NCBI GenBank assembly: GCA_963736695.1
Contig: CAVTPU010000004.1
Coordinates: 930,001 to 994,000 of the forward strand
Length of the DNA stretch: 64,000 nt
Reading direction: 5' to 3'
Origin: CAVTPU01 sp963736695
Lineage (GTDB): Bacteria > Actinomycetota > Actinomycetes > Mycobacteriales > Micromonosporaceae
Shown: piece after piece, positions 43,802 through 52,649 of the stretch
Position numbering within the stretch: position 1 is the stretch's first letter
How the letters are laid out: the number at the start of each line of letters is the position of its first letter
Position numbers and translations under genes: made by a program
Notes under the pieces: model-generated
The model's database searches: none
Told to the model about the DNA's origin: nothing
Seen by the model: only the letters and a program-made list of their open reading frames with translations

Positions 43802-45250
43802 TCAGCCGATCTTTGCGCCGACGTGGATCGCGACCGAGTCGTGCGCGGCGACGTTGGCGTTGAACCAGCCGCCCGCGTCGACCGTGATGACGGGGCCGCT
43901 GCACGACGTACCGAGGAAGTCGCCGTGGATCACGTCGCAGTAACGGCCGGCCGGCATGTTGGTGTGGTAGCCACGTCCGTTGATGGCGAAGTCCTCATCG
44001 TTGATGGTGACATAGCCCTTGCCGTTGCGACCGAACGCGATGTGCTGGAAGTTGTTGGAATACCAGTTGACGACCGTCGTTCCCTTGACCGCGTTGTGGA
44101 ATCCGACCATGTTGGCGATGACCTGCCAGCGGTGTTCGCACCGCCATCCACCGGTGAAACAGGTGGAGTTGTTGGTCTTGCCGCTCCCGTTGGACGGCGG
44201 GCCCTGGTCCTTGTTGGCGAACTCGTAGCTCGACATCACCGCCGGCGAACCGTAGGGCCACGCGAGCATGAAGGTGTTGGCGAGGGCGTAGATTCCGTTG
44301 TCCTTGTAGGTCAGGATGTCGCCGCCGTCGCGCTGGGTGTCGTGGTTGTCGGTGAAGACGACCGCCTTGGAGTTGGTCAGATAACCCCACGCCTCGCCGA
44401 AGTTGCCCAGATAGGCCAGCCGCTCCCGACGGAACACCCGACCGATGTCGCGGCCATAACGGAACTCGTGCACGTCGCCGTTGCCGACATACTCGGTCGG
44501 CAGGATCGGCTCGCCCGCGCCATACATAACTTCCTGAACGATGTAGGGCTGGCGGGTCAGCTTCGCCTTGATCGCGGCGATGTCCGCGGCCGGCATGTGC
44601 TTGCTGGCGTCGAGACGGAAGCCGTCGACGCCGAGAGCGAGCAGGTCGTTGAGATAGGAAGCGATCTTGCTGCGCACATAGTCACTCTCGGTCTTGAGGT
44701 CGGCGAGGTTGACCAGTTCGCAGTTTTGCACCTCCCACCGGTCGTTGTAGTTGGCGATGTCATCATTGCCATTGCGTCCACAGTGGTGGAAGTCCTGGTT
44801 CTGATAGATGCCCGGATGGGTGTATGGCGTGAATGTCGATCCGGCCCAGCCGCTGCCCGACCCAACGCCCGTGGTGTGGTTGATGACCGCGTCGACGATG
44901 ACCTTGACGCCCGCGTTGTGGCAGGTGGTCACCATCGACTGAAACTGCGCCCGGGTGCCCTTGCGAGACTCGATCTTATAGCTGACCGGCTGATAGGCGA
45001 CCCACCACTGCTGCCCGAGCACGTGCTCCTGGGGCGGCGAGACCTGGACGTATCCATAGCCTTTGGGGCCGAGGAAGCTCGTGCACTCGCTGGCGACCGA
45101 CGGCCAGTTCCACTCGAAGAGCTGGACGATGACGTCCTTGGTGCCGGCCGGCGCGGCGACGGCCGGGGTCGCGACGCCCACCGGAACGGTGAGCGTCGCC
45201 GCGAGCAGGCCTGCTGCCGCGGCGGTGAATATCGACCTGCGTAGACGCAT
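43802..45250 (-). CDS. Secreted alpha-amylase (GH13)
   Basis: 482 residues. Signal peptide 1-33 (AVAAPAG cut region). Endo-acting alpha-1,4-glucanase of GH13, resembling the animal/actinobacterial subfamily 32 type. Conserved regions: DAVINH (120-125), GFRLDASKH with nucleophile D214, acid/base E240 in IVQEVMYG and FTDNHD with D304. R212 and the ELV-NLADLKTES calcium region are present. C-terminal beta domain about 385-482; no starch-binding module. The start ATG 45250 has a GGAGTCC site. A GAAA/TTTC-type operator lies about 70 bp upstream. It should degrade starch outside the cell. Confidence 0.96.
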   Translation of the reverse strand: MRLRRSIFTAAAAGLLAATLTVPVGVATPAVAAPAGTKDVIVQLFEWNWPSVASECTSFLGPKGYGYVQVSPPQEHVLGQQWWVAYQPVSYKIESRKGTRAQFQSMVTTCHNAGVKVIVDAVINHTTGVGSGSGWAGSTFTPYTHPGIYQNQDFHHCGRNGNDDIANYNDRWEVQNCELVNLADLKTESDYVRSKIASYLNDLLALGVDGFRLDASKHMPAADIAAIKAKLTRQPYIVQEVMYGAGEPILPTEYVGNGDVHEFRYGRDIGRVFRRERLAYLGNFGEAWGYLTNSKAVVFTDNHDTQRDGGDILTYKDNGIYALANTFMLAWPYGSPAVMSSYEFANKDQGPPSNGSGKTNNSTCFTGGWRCEHRWQVIANMVGFHNAVKGTTVVNWYSNNFQHIAFGRNGKGYVTINDEDFAINGRGYHTNMPAGRYCDVIHGDFLGTSCSGPVITVDAGGWFNANVAAHDSVAIHVGAKIG

Positions 45251-45319
45251 GCCATGGACTCCTATGTCAATGGGCAGGGGTCAGTCGGCCAGCGTCGCCG
45301 ACTGCTCAGCAAGCGGTGT

Positions 45320-45340
45320 GAAATGTTTCAGCAAACTTTC
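45320..45340. promoter_or_regulatory. Possible LacI/MalR-type operator of the amylase gene
   Basis: GAAATGTTTCAGCAAACTTTC contains GAAA..TTTC and GTTT-CAGC-AAAC dyads, 70-90 bp upstream of the amylase start. Maltose repressors of actinobacteria bind related GAAA/TTTC-rich sequences at amylase promoters. Weak evidence. Confidence 0.35.
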
Positions 45341-45535
45341 CGCTACGTTACAAACCCGATGCAGGAAGGTCAATGGTTGGCTGTGCAAACCTTCATCGAT
45401 CGGGTCACGGATCGGCTTCGGCGGTGGCGATGGCGATTACGCGGGGTGAACGGAACGAAACTCACCGATGGTTGACCCCAAAATTGACCCTTGCGATACT
45501 CCAACCGAGTTCACGGACGACCTCGAAGGAGATCT

Positions 45536-46675
45536 ATGGCGATCCCGGCACGTCCTCTGCTCGTCGCCGCCGTGGGTCTGAGCATCATCGCCGCGACCAT
45601 CATCATAGGCGCGGATGATTTGTCCATCTCGATCCAGACCGCCACGCCGCCCACGGTTCCCCGTTTGCCGACAACAGCCGACGGGGCCGCCATCGGCGAA
45701 CCTGCGACCGCGGAACCATCCCCGAGTGCCACCGCCGCCGTCGGACCGAGCATGAAGCCCAAACCCGACATGCGCAAATGGCACCCCGGAAACTACCTCA
45801 ATGCCTATTGGGGCAGCTCGGTGTCGTGGTCGATCGACAGGGTCACCGGCAACCCCAATCTCAAAGGCGTCTCGGCGATGCACCTGTGGACCGAGCTCGA
45901 GCCTCGCAAGGGTGTCTATGACTTCTCCCGCATCGAAAGCGAGCTCGCCGCCGTCGCTGCGGCGAAAAAGCAGCTGATCGTCCATGTCGCCGACCGCACG
46001 ATTCAGGGCCAGGCGTGCGTCCCTGCCTATGTCAGGGACACCTTTGGCAATGGCGGTCACCTGCGCGTCAACAACAAGTGCACCGCGCTGCGCTGGATGC
46101 CGGCGGTGCAGGACCGACTCATCGCGCTATATCGCGCACTCGGGGCGAAATTCGACCGTCACCCCAATTTCGAGGCGGTCATGCTGTCGGAAGACTCCAT
46201 GGAACACTCACCCGGATATAGCGACGCCGGCTATGTGCGGGAATCGAAGCGGGGCATGACGGCCTTGGCGAAGGCCTTCCCACACACGGTCGTCTTCAAA
46301 TCCCTCAACTGGGGCCCAGGAATCCCCGAACTCTTCGCGCACGCCTCCACACTCGGGATTGGAGTCGGCTCACCCGACCTCACCCCGGAGAGCGCCTCGT
46401 GGGCATATCCCCACTATCCGAAATACGCCGGAAAGATTCCACTGCAGATCTCCCTGCGTGACCCGCGGGTCATCGACAGCATGCGGGCCGGCGTGACGGT
46501 CGCCGGGCTCTATGACTTCGCGGTCACACAGCCGAAGGGGCTGCACGTCAACTACATCGTGTGGGACCAGACCGAACACCCCGAGATCAGCTTTCAACAC
46601 CAGATTCTTCCACTTATCGACGCCCGCAAGGGCGTGACCAACGCCCGCTGTCCCGCCGCGATCCGCTGCCGATAG
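45536..46675 (+). CDS. Exported glycosidase-like protein (TIM-barrel pattern)
   Basis: Start ATG 45536, with GAAGGAGAT upstream; the longer reading frame has no ribosome site. 379 residues. N-terminal membrane anchor or signal (PLLVAAVGLSIIAATIIIGA), a Thr/Pro linker to about residue 80, then a domain with WHPGNYLNAYWG, MHLWTELEPRKGVYDFSRIE, KKQLIVHVADRTIQGQ and NFEAVMLSEDSMEH. The pattern of beta-strand/helix units with WTELEP and SED resembles clan-A glycoside hydrolases. Family not identified. Divergent from the amylase, so possibly also in polysaccharide use. Confidence 0.7.
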   Translation: MAIPARPLLVAAVGLSIIAATIIIGADDLSISIQTATPPTVPRLPTTADGAAIGEPATAEPSPSATAAVGPSMKPKPDMRKWHPGNYLNAYWGSSVSWSIDRVTGNPNLKGVSAMHLWTELEPRKGVYDFSRIESELAAVAAAKKQLIVHVADRTIQGQACVPAYVRDTFGNGGHLRVNNKCTALRWMPAVQDRLIALYRALGAKFDRHPNFEAVMLSEDSMEHSPGYSDAGYVRESKRGMTALAKAFPHTVVFKSLNWGPGIPELFAHASTLGIGVGSPDLTPESASWAYPHYPKYAGKIPLQISLRDPRVIDSMRAGVTVAGLYDFAVTQPKGLHVNYIVWDQTEHPEISFQHQILPLIDARKGVTNARCPAAIRCR

Positions 46676-46748
46676 CCGCGCTTTTTCGACCCGTACGGGA
46701 TAATCACGGCTCACTGACAGCCGGACCTCGGGAGAACGGAAGAGCACG

Positions 46749-47411
46749 ATGTCATCGCAGCGAGTGACGGCCGACGAGATCGCAGACTGGTATTCGGCCG
46801 CGTCCGGACATCTCTATCGCGGCGTGTTCGCCACCACGCTGTGGGCGACGCGATATCCGGAGATCGCCGACGCGTGGGAGCGGTGGATCGAGGAGGAACG
46901 GCCCGACCTGCTCGAGGGCGACGACCCGCGCATCGACGTGGTCGAGTCGACCCTCGTCGAGGAGGAATCCTTCGACGCGATCGTCGACTTCCTCGACTCG
47001 TTGCCCGACGACGCGCGCGACGACGCGATCACGACGACCGCCGCCGCGGTCGAGGCGATGCGATGTGGCACGTTCCGTCCGTGTGTGGGGCCCTTCGAGA
47101 TCGAAGAACTCTACGACTTCAAGGGCGGTCCGCTCTTCGAAGAGGCGTGGGCGGACGTCGCCGGACTCGACGAGGCGTTCGTCGAGTGGAACCGCGCCAA
47201 CCACACGGACGTCTTCGAACAATGGGCTCAGGCGTGGCCGCCGAGCCGCGCAGCCGCCTATCCCAACGACGCGATCTGCGCATTGGAGAGCGCGAATCGC
47301 GGCACGGATCATCCCTATGCGATGTCCGACTTCCACGCCACGCTGCCGTTCGAGCTCGCGGTCGCCTCGTCCGACGCGCTCGCCGCGTTTCGCGCCCGCT
47401 ACGGCGGATGA
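46749..47411 (+). CDS. Acidic cytosolic protein of unknown function
   Basis: 220 residues. No signal peptide or membrane segment. Very acidic, with Glu/Asp-rich stretches (WIEEERPDLLEGDDPRIDV, LVEEESFDAIVDFLDSLPDD) and aromatic-rich ends (DWYSAASGHLYRGVFATTLW). Mostly helical prediction by eye. ATG 46749 lies 10 nt after GGAAGAG. I do not recognise the family. It stands alone between the exported glycosidase-like gene and a convergent acetyltransferase gene. Confidence 0.65.
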   Translation: MSSQRVTADEIADWYSAASGHLYRGVFATTLWATRYPEIADAWERWIEEERPDLLEGDDPRIDVVESTLVEEESFDAIVDFLDSLPDDARDDAITTTAAAVEAMRCGTFRPCVGPFEIEELYDFKGGPLFEEAWADVAGLDEAFVEWNRANHTDVFEQWAQAWPPSRAAAYPNDAICALESANRGTDHPYAMSDFHATLPFELAVASSDALAAFRARYGG

Positions 47412-47760
47412 CTGGTCGGTTGACCACTCGACTTGACCTATCGGCTTGACCTATCGGCTTGACCCGCCGGCAGCGCGCCTCGCCGCGAGCCGTCACGACC
47501 GCCGCCGGGATGCGAAACAACGTGACCGTCAACGTGTCAATCGCGGCTCGCTATAGAGTGCGCCACGGACACGATATCTTCCACGATCCTGAGTCAAGAT
47601 CGACACAAAAGAACAAACCCAACCCCACGGTGTACGCCGAAGCCAGCGAGGCCGGCCACGTCGAGAGCGTGCCTTTCCTACGCGATCCACTGCTGAGCAA
47701 CCAAGAAGAGCGCGCCTGCCAGAGCGATCCTCGGCTGGCAACCAAGAAGAGCGCGCCTAG
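47412..47760. repeat. 349-bp gap with two repeat pairs
   Basis: CTTGACCTATCGG is duplicated at about 47432-47459 and a 21-bp sequence (GCAACCAAGAAGAGCGCGCC plus T) recurs at 47697-47717 and 47738-47758, 41 bp apart, the second ending right at the acetyltransferase stop. A weak TGCCAG/CTGGCA hairpin lies between the second pair. No gene seen. Confidence 0.65.
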
Positions 47761-48552
47761 TCAGTGGTGCGGGGCAGGTCGGGTAAACGTGTGGAAGTGT
47801 CCGATCGCGACATAACCGAGTCGGGCATATAGCTGACGCGGCCAGTCGTCGGCGTCGGCCTCGAGGAAGAGCAGGTCGCAGCCGGCCTCGACCGCGCGCC
47901 GCCGGCCGTCGGCGAGCAGCGCTCGGGCATATCCGCGGCCCTGATGTTCGGGGTCGGTCATCACCTCTTCGATCTGGGCGATCCCGCGAGCCGCGTCGAG
48001 ATAGACGTCGGCGTGCGAGACGATGTCGCCGTCCGCGTCGCGGATCGCGAGGAAGACAACCTCGTCGGCGCCACGCAGGCGCGCCTGTCGTCGAGCGGTC
48101 AACTGTTCGACGGCTTCGTCGGAGGCGTGGGGCAACTCGGCACGCCACGTACGCCGATCTGGGGTGTGAAGTTCCTGCCAGGTGACGGGCTCGACCGTGA
48201 TCGCCGGATCGGCTGGCCGGTCCGCGTCGTCGCGATGGCGCATGACGACCGTCGTCTCGTGCTCAAATCCCGCGTCGACGAAGGCCCGCATGCCGGCTAG
48301 CGCGGGCGGCTCGCCGGTGGCGACGATGAGTCGGTGGGCGAGGCCGGCCCCGCCGAGCACCCGGTCGGCGGCGGCGATCGTTTCGGCGGGGTCGGTCAGC
48401 GACTCGACAATGAGTTTGTTGTGGTCATAGGAGGCGGCGAAGGCGGCGTCGAGCACGGCGAATCCGCCGGGCACGTCGACGACGTGGCTCGCCTGCCGGC
48501 GGGCGAAGGCGTTTGTGAAGGCGATGATTCGGGCCAGTGCGGAGTGGGGCAC
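47761..48552 (-). CDS. GNAT-family N-acetyltransferase
   Basis: 263 residues. The GNAT acetyl-CoA-binding motif IEEVMTDPEHQGRGYARALLADGRRRA lies at about 194-220 (Q/RxxGxG as HQGRGYA). The N-terminal half resembles the duplicated GNAT fold of about 260-residue actinobacterial members (GGFAVLDAAFAASYDHNKLIVE). The substrate is unknown. GTG 48552 start; it is overlapped by 157 bp by the preceding thioredoxin-like reading frame on the same strand, which is more likely an error in that gene. Confidence 0.85.
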   Translation of the reverse strand: MPHSALARIIAFTNAFARRQASHVVDVPGGFAVLDAAFAASYDHNKLIVESLTDPAETIAAADRVLGGAGLAHRLIVATGEPPALAGMRAFVDAGFEHETTVVMRHRDDADRPADPAITVEPVTWQELHTPDRRTWRAELPHASDEAVEQLTARRQARLRGADEVVFLAIRDADGDIVSHADVYLDAARGIAQIEEVMTDPEHQGRGYARALLADGRRRAVEAGCDLLFLEADADDWPRQLYARLGYVAIGHFHTFTRPAPHH

Positions 48553-49388
48553 GTGGCAACGCTACCCGAGAGCGGGCGTGCGCGGCCTATCCCCGCCGGA
48601 CGGGGCGAGCAGCGAAGGCCGCGATGAGGGCGGAGAGGTTCTTCCGCGAACGGGGTCACAGCGTCACGTGATCGGCCCCTGCCGATGAGCTGGTCACGGG
48701 CTGCGGTCACCAACGCCACGATGGCCCGACTGCCGAGCCCGCCGATGACGCCACCGTCGAGCAGCGGCAGCGACCGGTCCGGGTTGACGATGGGGATCCG
48801 GACACCGTCGCGATATAGCACCACATATGGAATGGACTGGTTGCGGAAGCGGGCCGCCACCGCCTGATCACGGTCGATGTCGACGTCGAAGAACCGCACA
48901 CCGTCGATGCCGCCGGCTGCTTCAATCGCGTCGATCGCCTTGTCCATGAGGCGGCACGGCGGGCACCAGATGGCGCCGAACTTCACCACGGCGAGCGCGC
49001 CGGCCAATCGTGGTCCATTGAGGACTGTGTCGATGTCGCGACCGGTGAGCATCGTCGCCCCGCGCGGTTTCGGCTGGGCCGTCGATGATTCGCCGGACCG
49101 GACGGGATGCACCGAGTCGGTGTAGACGAGCAGCGTGTCGCCCGTGCCGAACTTGTCCTGTGTCATCCGCATGACGATGAACTGGCAGCAATACCAACCC
49201 TCGTGCAGGCTCACGTCATAGCGGCGCAGCCCACTCCAGTCTGCGACGTCGGAGATGAGATAGCACTCGCCGTCGTATTCCCCGAGATCCCACAGGGGGC
49301 GAATTCCCAAGATATGTTCCGTACGGAATATGAGCCGCCCACATTCGTTGCAGGCATATCCTTCGATGGCGTTGTCTGTCGTGTCCAC
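48396..49388 (-). CDS. Thioredoxin-domain protein; 3' end doubtful
   Basis: 330 residues as read from GTG 49388. N-terminal 90 residues: C13/C16 (ACNECGRLIF) possible zinc knuckle and a CC pair at 67-68. Thioredoxin domain about 112-240 with the active site WCPPC (C142, C145), MLTGRDIDTVLNGPRLAGAL and IPYVVLYRDGVRIPI. The last about 75-90 residues are Arg/Ser/Pro-rich and run 157 bp into the acetyltransferase gene in another frame, so the natural stop was probably lost by a frameshift near 48640-48690. Role: a thiol-disulphide protein, partner unknown. Confidence 0.75.
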   Translation of the reverse strand: MDTTDNAIEGYACNECGRLIFRTEHILGIRPLWDLGEYDGECYLISDVADWSGLRRYDVSLHEGWYCCQFIVMRMTQDKFGTGDTLLVYTDSVHPVRSGESSTAQPKPRGATMLTGRDIDTVLNGPRLAGALAVVKFGAIWCPPCRLMDKAIDAIEAAGGIDGVRFFDVDIDRDQAVAARFRNQSIPYVVLYRDGVRIPIVNPDRSLPLLDGGVIGGLGSRAIVALVTAARDQLIGRGRSRDAVTPFAEEPLRPHRGLRCSPRPAGIGRARPLSGSVATCPTPHWPESSPSQTPSPAGRRATSSTCPADSPCSTPPSPPPMTTTNSLSSR

Positions 49389-49409
49389 TGGTCCTCCGGT
49401 GTGGAGTGT

Positions 49410-49444
49410 GGGGTCGCCGACGGCGGTCCGCCGTCGGCGACCCC
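49410..49444. terminator. Hairpin between the F420-reductase-like and thioredoxin genes
   Basis: Perfect 16-bp stem (49410-49425 with 49429-49444), 3-nt loop. It lies downstream of the F420-reductase-like gene on the minus strand and 21 bp upstream of the thioredoxin gene start, so it separates the two transcripts. Confidence 0.7.
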
Positions 49445-49496
49445 TTGGGCGGATCAGGCTCGAGGGTCACACTCGCGAGTGAGGCACGCGCGCAAA

Positions 49497-50147
49497 TCAG
49501 GCACGCGCGAGCGTCAGGCCGATGCCCGCGCCCATTCCCTGGCCATAGGCGAGCTGAATGAGCAGCTCCACGGCGGGTTCCAGATAGCGGGAATTGCTCA
49601 GCGGGCCGGCGTCGATCGCGTCGAATCCGAGCTGGTGTCCGAGGTCGAGCACCTCTCGCTTCGCCCGGTCGTCGTCACCGGCGACGGGCAGCAGCAGCGG
49701 AACGCCGCCGAGCACGGGCTCGGCCAGATTCTGTGCCATCACCGTGTTGAAGGCCTTGACCACATGCGACTCGGGCAACCGGGCGGCGATCTGCTCGCCG
49801 GCCGAGGTCGTGTGTCCGATGGTCAGCGACATGAAGTCGGCGGCGAGTGGGTTGGTGGCGTCGACGACGGTCTTGCCTGCTGCGGCGGCGGCGACCTCTG
49901 GGGTCAACGCGTCGGCGGCGGCGCCGAACGGCACGGCGAGGATCACGAGTTCGGCGCCGGTGACCGCGTCGATACTCGACGCGGCAGCGATCGCGGGGGC
50001 GCCCGCGTCGGTTGTGTTCGCGGTCAGCTCCGCCAGCCGGGACGAACCGGGAGTGGCGGCGCTGACGGTGACGGCGTGGCCGGCGGCGGCGAGCCGGCGA
50101 GCCAGGCCGCCGCCGACGTTGCCGGCGCCGATAATCGCGATCTTCAT
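49497..50147 (-). CDS. NADPH-dependent F420 reductase-like oxidoreductase
   Basis: 216 residues from ATG 50147 (AGGAGCCCC upstream); the open frame continues upstream antisense to marR and was rejected. Rossmann fold MKIAIIGAGNVGGGLARRLAAAGH (GAGNVGGG, residues 7-14), then VILAVPFGAA, TVVDATNPL and VVKAFNT (about 132-138). The family includes F420H2:NADP oxidoreductase and NADPH-dependent reductases that bind NADP plus F420 or a small substrate. It is divergent from a MarR gene; two MarR-like operators lie between, so it is probably repressed by that regulator. Confidence 0.85.
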   Translation of the reverse strand: MKIAIIGAGNVGGGLARRLAAAGHAVTVSAATPGSSRLAELTANTTDAGAPAIAAASSIDAVTGAELVILAVPFGAAADALTPEVAAAAAGKTVVDATNPLAADFMSLTIGHTTSAGEQIAARLPESHVVKAFNTVMAQNLAEPVLGGVPLLLPVAGDDDRAKREVLDLGHQLGFDAIDAGPLSNSRYLEPAVELLIQLAYGQGMGAGIGLTLARA

Positions 50148-50182
50148 GAGGGGCTCCTGGGATGAGTCGAGTAAGGTGTTAC

Positions 50183-50228
50183 TTCGAACTCGAACTATCA
50201 GCAGACCCGATGTATTTCCAATTCGAAT
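50183..50228. promoter_or_regulatory. Two MarR-type operators in the divergent region
   Basis: TTCGA-AC-TCGAA at 50183-50194 and ATTCGAAT at 50221-50228, both dyads sharing TTCGAA, in the 96-bp region between the F420-reductase-like and marR genes. Confidence 0.6.
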
Positions 50229-50243
50229 CATCTGAGGTATGAC

Positions 50244-50711
50244 GTGGACCACACCGACGAGGAGCCGCGCTGGCTCGACGAGACCGAGATGCGGGCCTGG
50301 ACCGGCCTTCTCGACACCTTCCACCTGCTCCAACGCGACATCGACGCCCAGCTGCGCGCGGAGGGCGGCGTCACCCAGGTGCAATATGAGATCCTCACCC
50401 GGCTGGCCGAGTCCCCCAACGGAGACCTCCGCATGAGCGACCTCGCCGACCGACTCGTCGCCAGCCGCAGCGGCCTCACCTATCAGGTCACCCAACTGGT
50501 CACCGCCGGGCTGGTGCGGCGCCTCCCCGACCCCGGCGACGACCGGGCCGTGCTCGCCGCCATCACCGACGCTGGTCGTGACGTGTTGCAGCGCGCCGCG
50601 CCCGGCCACGTACGGGTCGTTCGTCAAGGTCTTCTCGACGCGCTCACCGCGCGTCAGGTCGGCCAGCTCGCCGACATCATGGACCGCGCCCGGGCGCACC
50701 TTCGCGGATAG
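50244..50711 (+). CDS. MarR-family transcriptional regulator
   Basis: 155 residues, GTG start. Winged helix: VTQVQYEILTRLAESPNGDLRMSDLADRLVASRSGLTYQVTQLVTAGLVRRLPDPGDDRAVLAAITDAGRDVL, the complete MarR pattern with recognition helix about SRSGLTYQVTQL (residues 74-85) and wing DPGDDRAV. It likely controls itself and the divergent oxidoreductase in response to an unknown ligand. It is followed, tail-to-tail, by a membrane-protein gene. Confidence 0.93.
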   Translation: MDHTDEEPRWLDETEMRAWTGLLDTFHLLQRDIDAQLRAEGGVTQVQYEILTRLAESPNGDLRMSDLADRLVASRSGLTYQVTQLVTAGLVRRLPDPGDDRAVLAAITDAGRDVLQRAAPGHVRVVRQGLLDALTARQVGQLADIMDRARAHLRG

Positions 50712-50734
50712 GCTCGGTCCTCGTGAAGGACGCC

Positions 50735-51322
50735 TCAGCGGAGGTCTACGCGTCCAGCCTCAACCTCCGACATCACGCGGTCGACCGAGCGGAAGCGGCG
50801 TAGCAGGTGTGGCGCCTTCGCGCCGATGAGGGTCAGGCCCGCGGCCGGAACGACGCGTCCGACCATCACCGCTGACGCGATGGCCAATGGCGGCATCCCC
50901 ACGAGCGCGCACGCCAACACGGCGGCGCGTGGCGTCCAGGGCAGCAGGGAGAGGCCGAAGAGCATCCACAAGCCGTACCGCTCGATGTTTTGCATGACGT
51001 TGCGCACGGCGCTTTGGTCGGGGTTGAGCCCGATTGTGTCGAGCAACCAGGGGCCGGCGGTCTGCACAGCGATCGCGACGAGCAACGCACCCAGGCTGGT
51101 CGCCACCATGAAGGTGAGGGTGAGAGCGCGCCAGCGGCGGGGGTGCAGAGCGCCCAGTGTCATGAGCAGCATCTGATTGGGCAGGAACGGCAGCACGTAA
51201 TCCGTCAGCGGAGGGACGCCGACTGCCGGCAGGAACCACGGCCGGTGTGACACGCGGTCGAGCCTGAGCAGCATGCGCGCTGCGCGGGTGGTCGGGCGGG
51301 CAGTTTTGCCGACAAAAGTCAT
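50735..51322 (-). CDS. VTT/DedA-like membrane protein
   Basis: 195 residues with four or five hydrophobic segments. Motifs LTDYVLPFLPNQMLLMTLGAL and FGLSLLPWTPRAAVLACALVGM resemble the VTT (DedA/SNARE-associated) membrane family, which transports lipids or small molecules; the match is partial, so this is tentative. ATG 51322; the next Met is at residue 17. No operon partner is apparent. Confidence 0.65.
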   Translation of the reverse strand: MTFVGKTARPTTRAARMLLRLDRVSHRPWFLPAVGVPPLTDYVLPFLPNQMLLMTLGALHPRRWRALTLTFMVATSLGALLVAIAVQTAGPWLLDTIGLNPDQSAVRNVMQNIERYGLWMLFGLSLLPWTPRAAVLACALVGMPPLAIASAVMVGRVVPAAGLTLIGAKAPHLLRRFRSVDRVMSEVEAGRVDLR

Positions 51323-51393
51323 GCTTGCACTGCTTTCAATGGTTAATCGGCACGAAGGCCGAGGCGGGGGCCGAGACGGGGTCGAGACGCCGC

Positions 51394-52290
51394 TCAGCGA
51401 GGCGGACTGGCGAACGCTGACCGATATGCCGAGGGCGTCATGGCGGTCCGGCGCTTGAAGTCGCGGGTGAAATGCGGTTGGTCGGCATAGCCGGAGGCGA
51501 AGCCGACGATGCTCAGCGGATGCTCGCTATTCATCAGAAGGTCCGCAGCCGCGTCGGCCCGCGCTGCGCCGAGGATCGTGTTGAACCCGCCGTCGGCGCG
51601 CAAGCGTCGCTGGAGGCTGCGCGGAGAGGTGGCGAGCTTGGCCGCGAGGCCACGCAGAGTCCAGCGGTGGCCGAGATCGCTGGCGAGAATGCGGCGTGCG
51701 GGTGACGCCGCGTCGGTGCCGGCCGGATGCGCCATTGATGCGAGCGATGACCAGGTGAAATGCCAGAGTGCGGTGTCGTGGCCAGCGGGTGGGGACGTGA
51801 AGACACCCGTGGCGAACACCACCGGAGCGGTGTCAGAACCCAGCCTGATCGTGACCGCCTGACCGCCGATCGCCACGGTCAAAGCCGCCAGCACGCCGAG
51901 GATCAGCGCATCCTCAGCGGATGTGGGCGGCGCTGCGGGCGGTCCAATATGCTCGGCGATGAGGTATTTGGGGCCGGTCTCGCGAATCACGACGCGGTGG
52001 CGCGAATGGGTGAAGCGCTCCAGTCGACTCCACCGGGCGAAGAGATCGTGGGGCGTGCCCGAAGCCAGAAGAGCGGAGATGGCCGGGTCAGGCGGCAGCT
52101 CCGCCAGGGACAGGCCCACCCGCAACAACGGCAGCAGGCCATGCGTCCGCGCTACTCCCGCGAGGATCTGCCGTTTGGCCTCCAACGGCAGCAACGCGCC
52201 GCCTGGCGCGGGCACGACAACTGGTATTCCATCGTTGGCGAGCGCCCGCCGCACTGCCCCCACCAGCACCGCGCTCGCGAAGTCGTCCAC
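51394..52290 (-). CDS. AraC-family transcriptional regulator
   Basis: Start taken at GTG 52290, after GGAGGGG; GTG 52308 is possible. About 298 residues. The C-terminal 95 residues form the AraC double HTH: HRWTLRGLAAKLATSPRSLQRRLRADGGFN and LSIVGFASGYADQPHFTRDFKRRTAMTPSAYR. The N-terminal domain (about 1-190) is the DUF4437/OruR type without a clear cupin, and its ligand is unknown. It resembles regulators of amino-acid or aromatic catabolism. No target gene is adjacent. Confidence 0.88.
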   Translation of the reverse strand: MDDFASAVLVGAVRRALANDGIPVVVPAPGGALLPLEAKRQILAGVARTHGLLPLLRVGLSLAELPPDPAISALLASGTPHDLFARWSRLERFTHSRHRVVIRETGPKYLIAEHIGPPAAPPTSAEDALILGVLAALTVAIGGQAVTIRLGSDTAPVVFATGVFTSPPAGHDTALWHFTWSSLASMAHPAGTDAASPARRILASDLGHRWTLRGLAAKLATSPRSLQRRLRADGGFNTILGAARADAAADLLMNSEHPLSIVGFASGYADQPHFTRDFKRRTAMTPSAYRSAFASPPR

Positions 52291-52308
52291 AACCCCTCCG
52301 TTCACCAC

Positions 52309-52649
52309 TATCGAACGAGGAGACGCTACATCCGCCGCGACGGGTCGTCTTGAACGAAGACGCCAACTCCGATGGTCGCGAACTTCCTGGCGTGGGCACC
52401 CGGCTCACGCTGAGGCCGGGGGTGGGCAGCGCAATACGCTTTCGGGCGATTGCCCCGCTTCGGGCATCACCCGGCCGGCTCTGCCATGGATTCAGTTTTT
52501 TGGGGGGTCGCGCCAACATCGATCGAGAGATATCGTACGACTGATGTGCGCGCCCGACGGCGCATCACGCTGCCACCGACGATGGTGACGGCTGTCGAAG
52601 CGATTGCTGGCCCCGCCCGATGACGGGCCGACGGTTGAGGTGAGGTCGC
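52309..52649. other. 341-bp gap without a gene
   Basis: Between the AraC and CBM35-like genes. It contains a TTTTTTGGGGGG tract (about 52498-52509) and an AT-richer ATCGAGAGATATCG stretch near 52520-52535 that may hold the promoter of the downstream gene. No coding region was supported. Confidence 0.5.
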
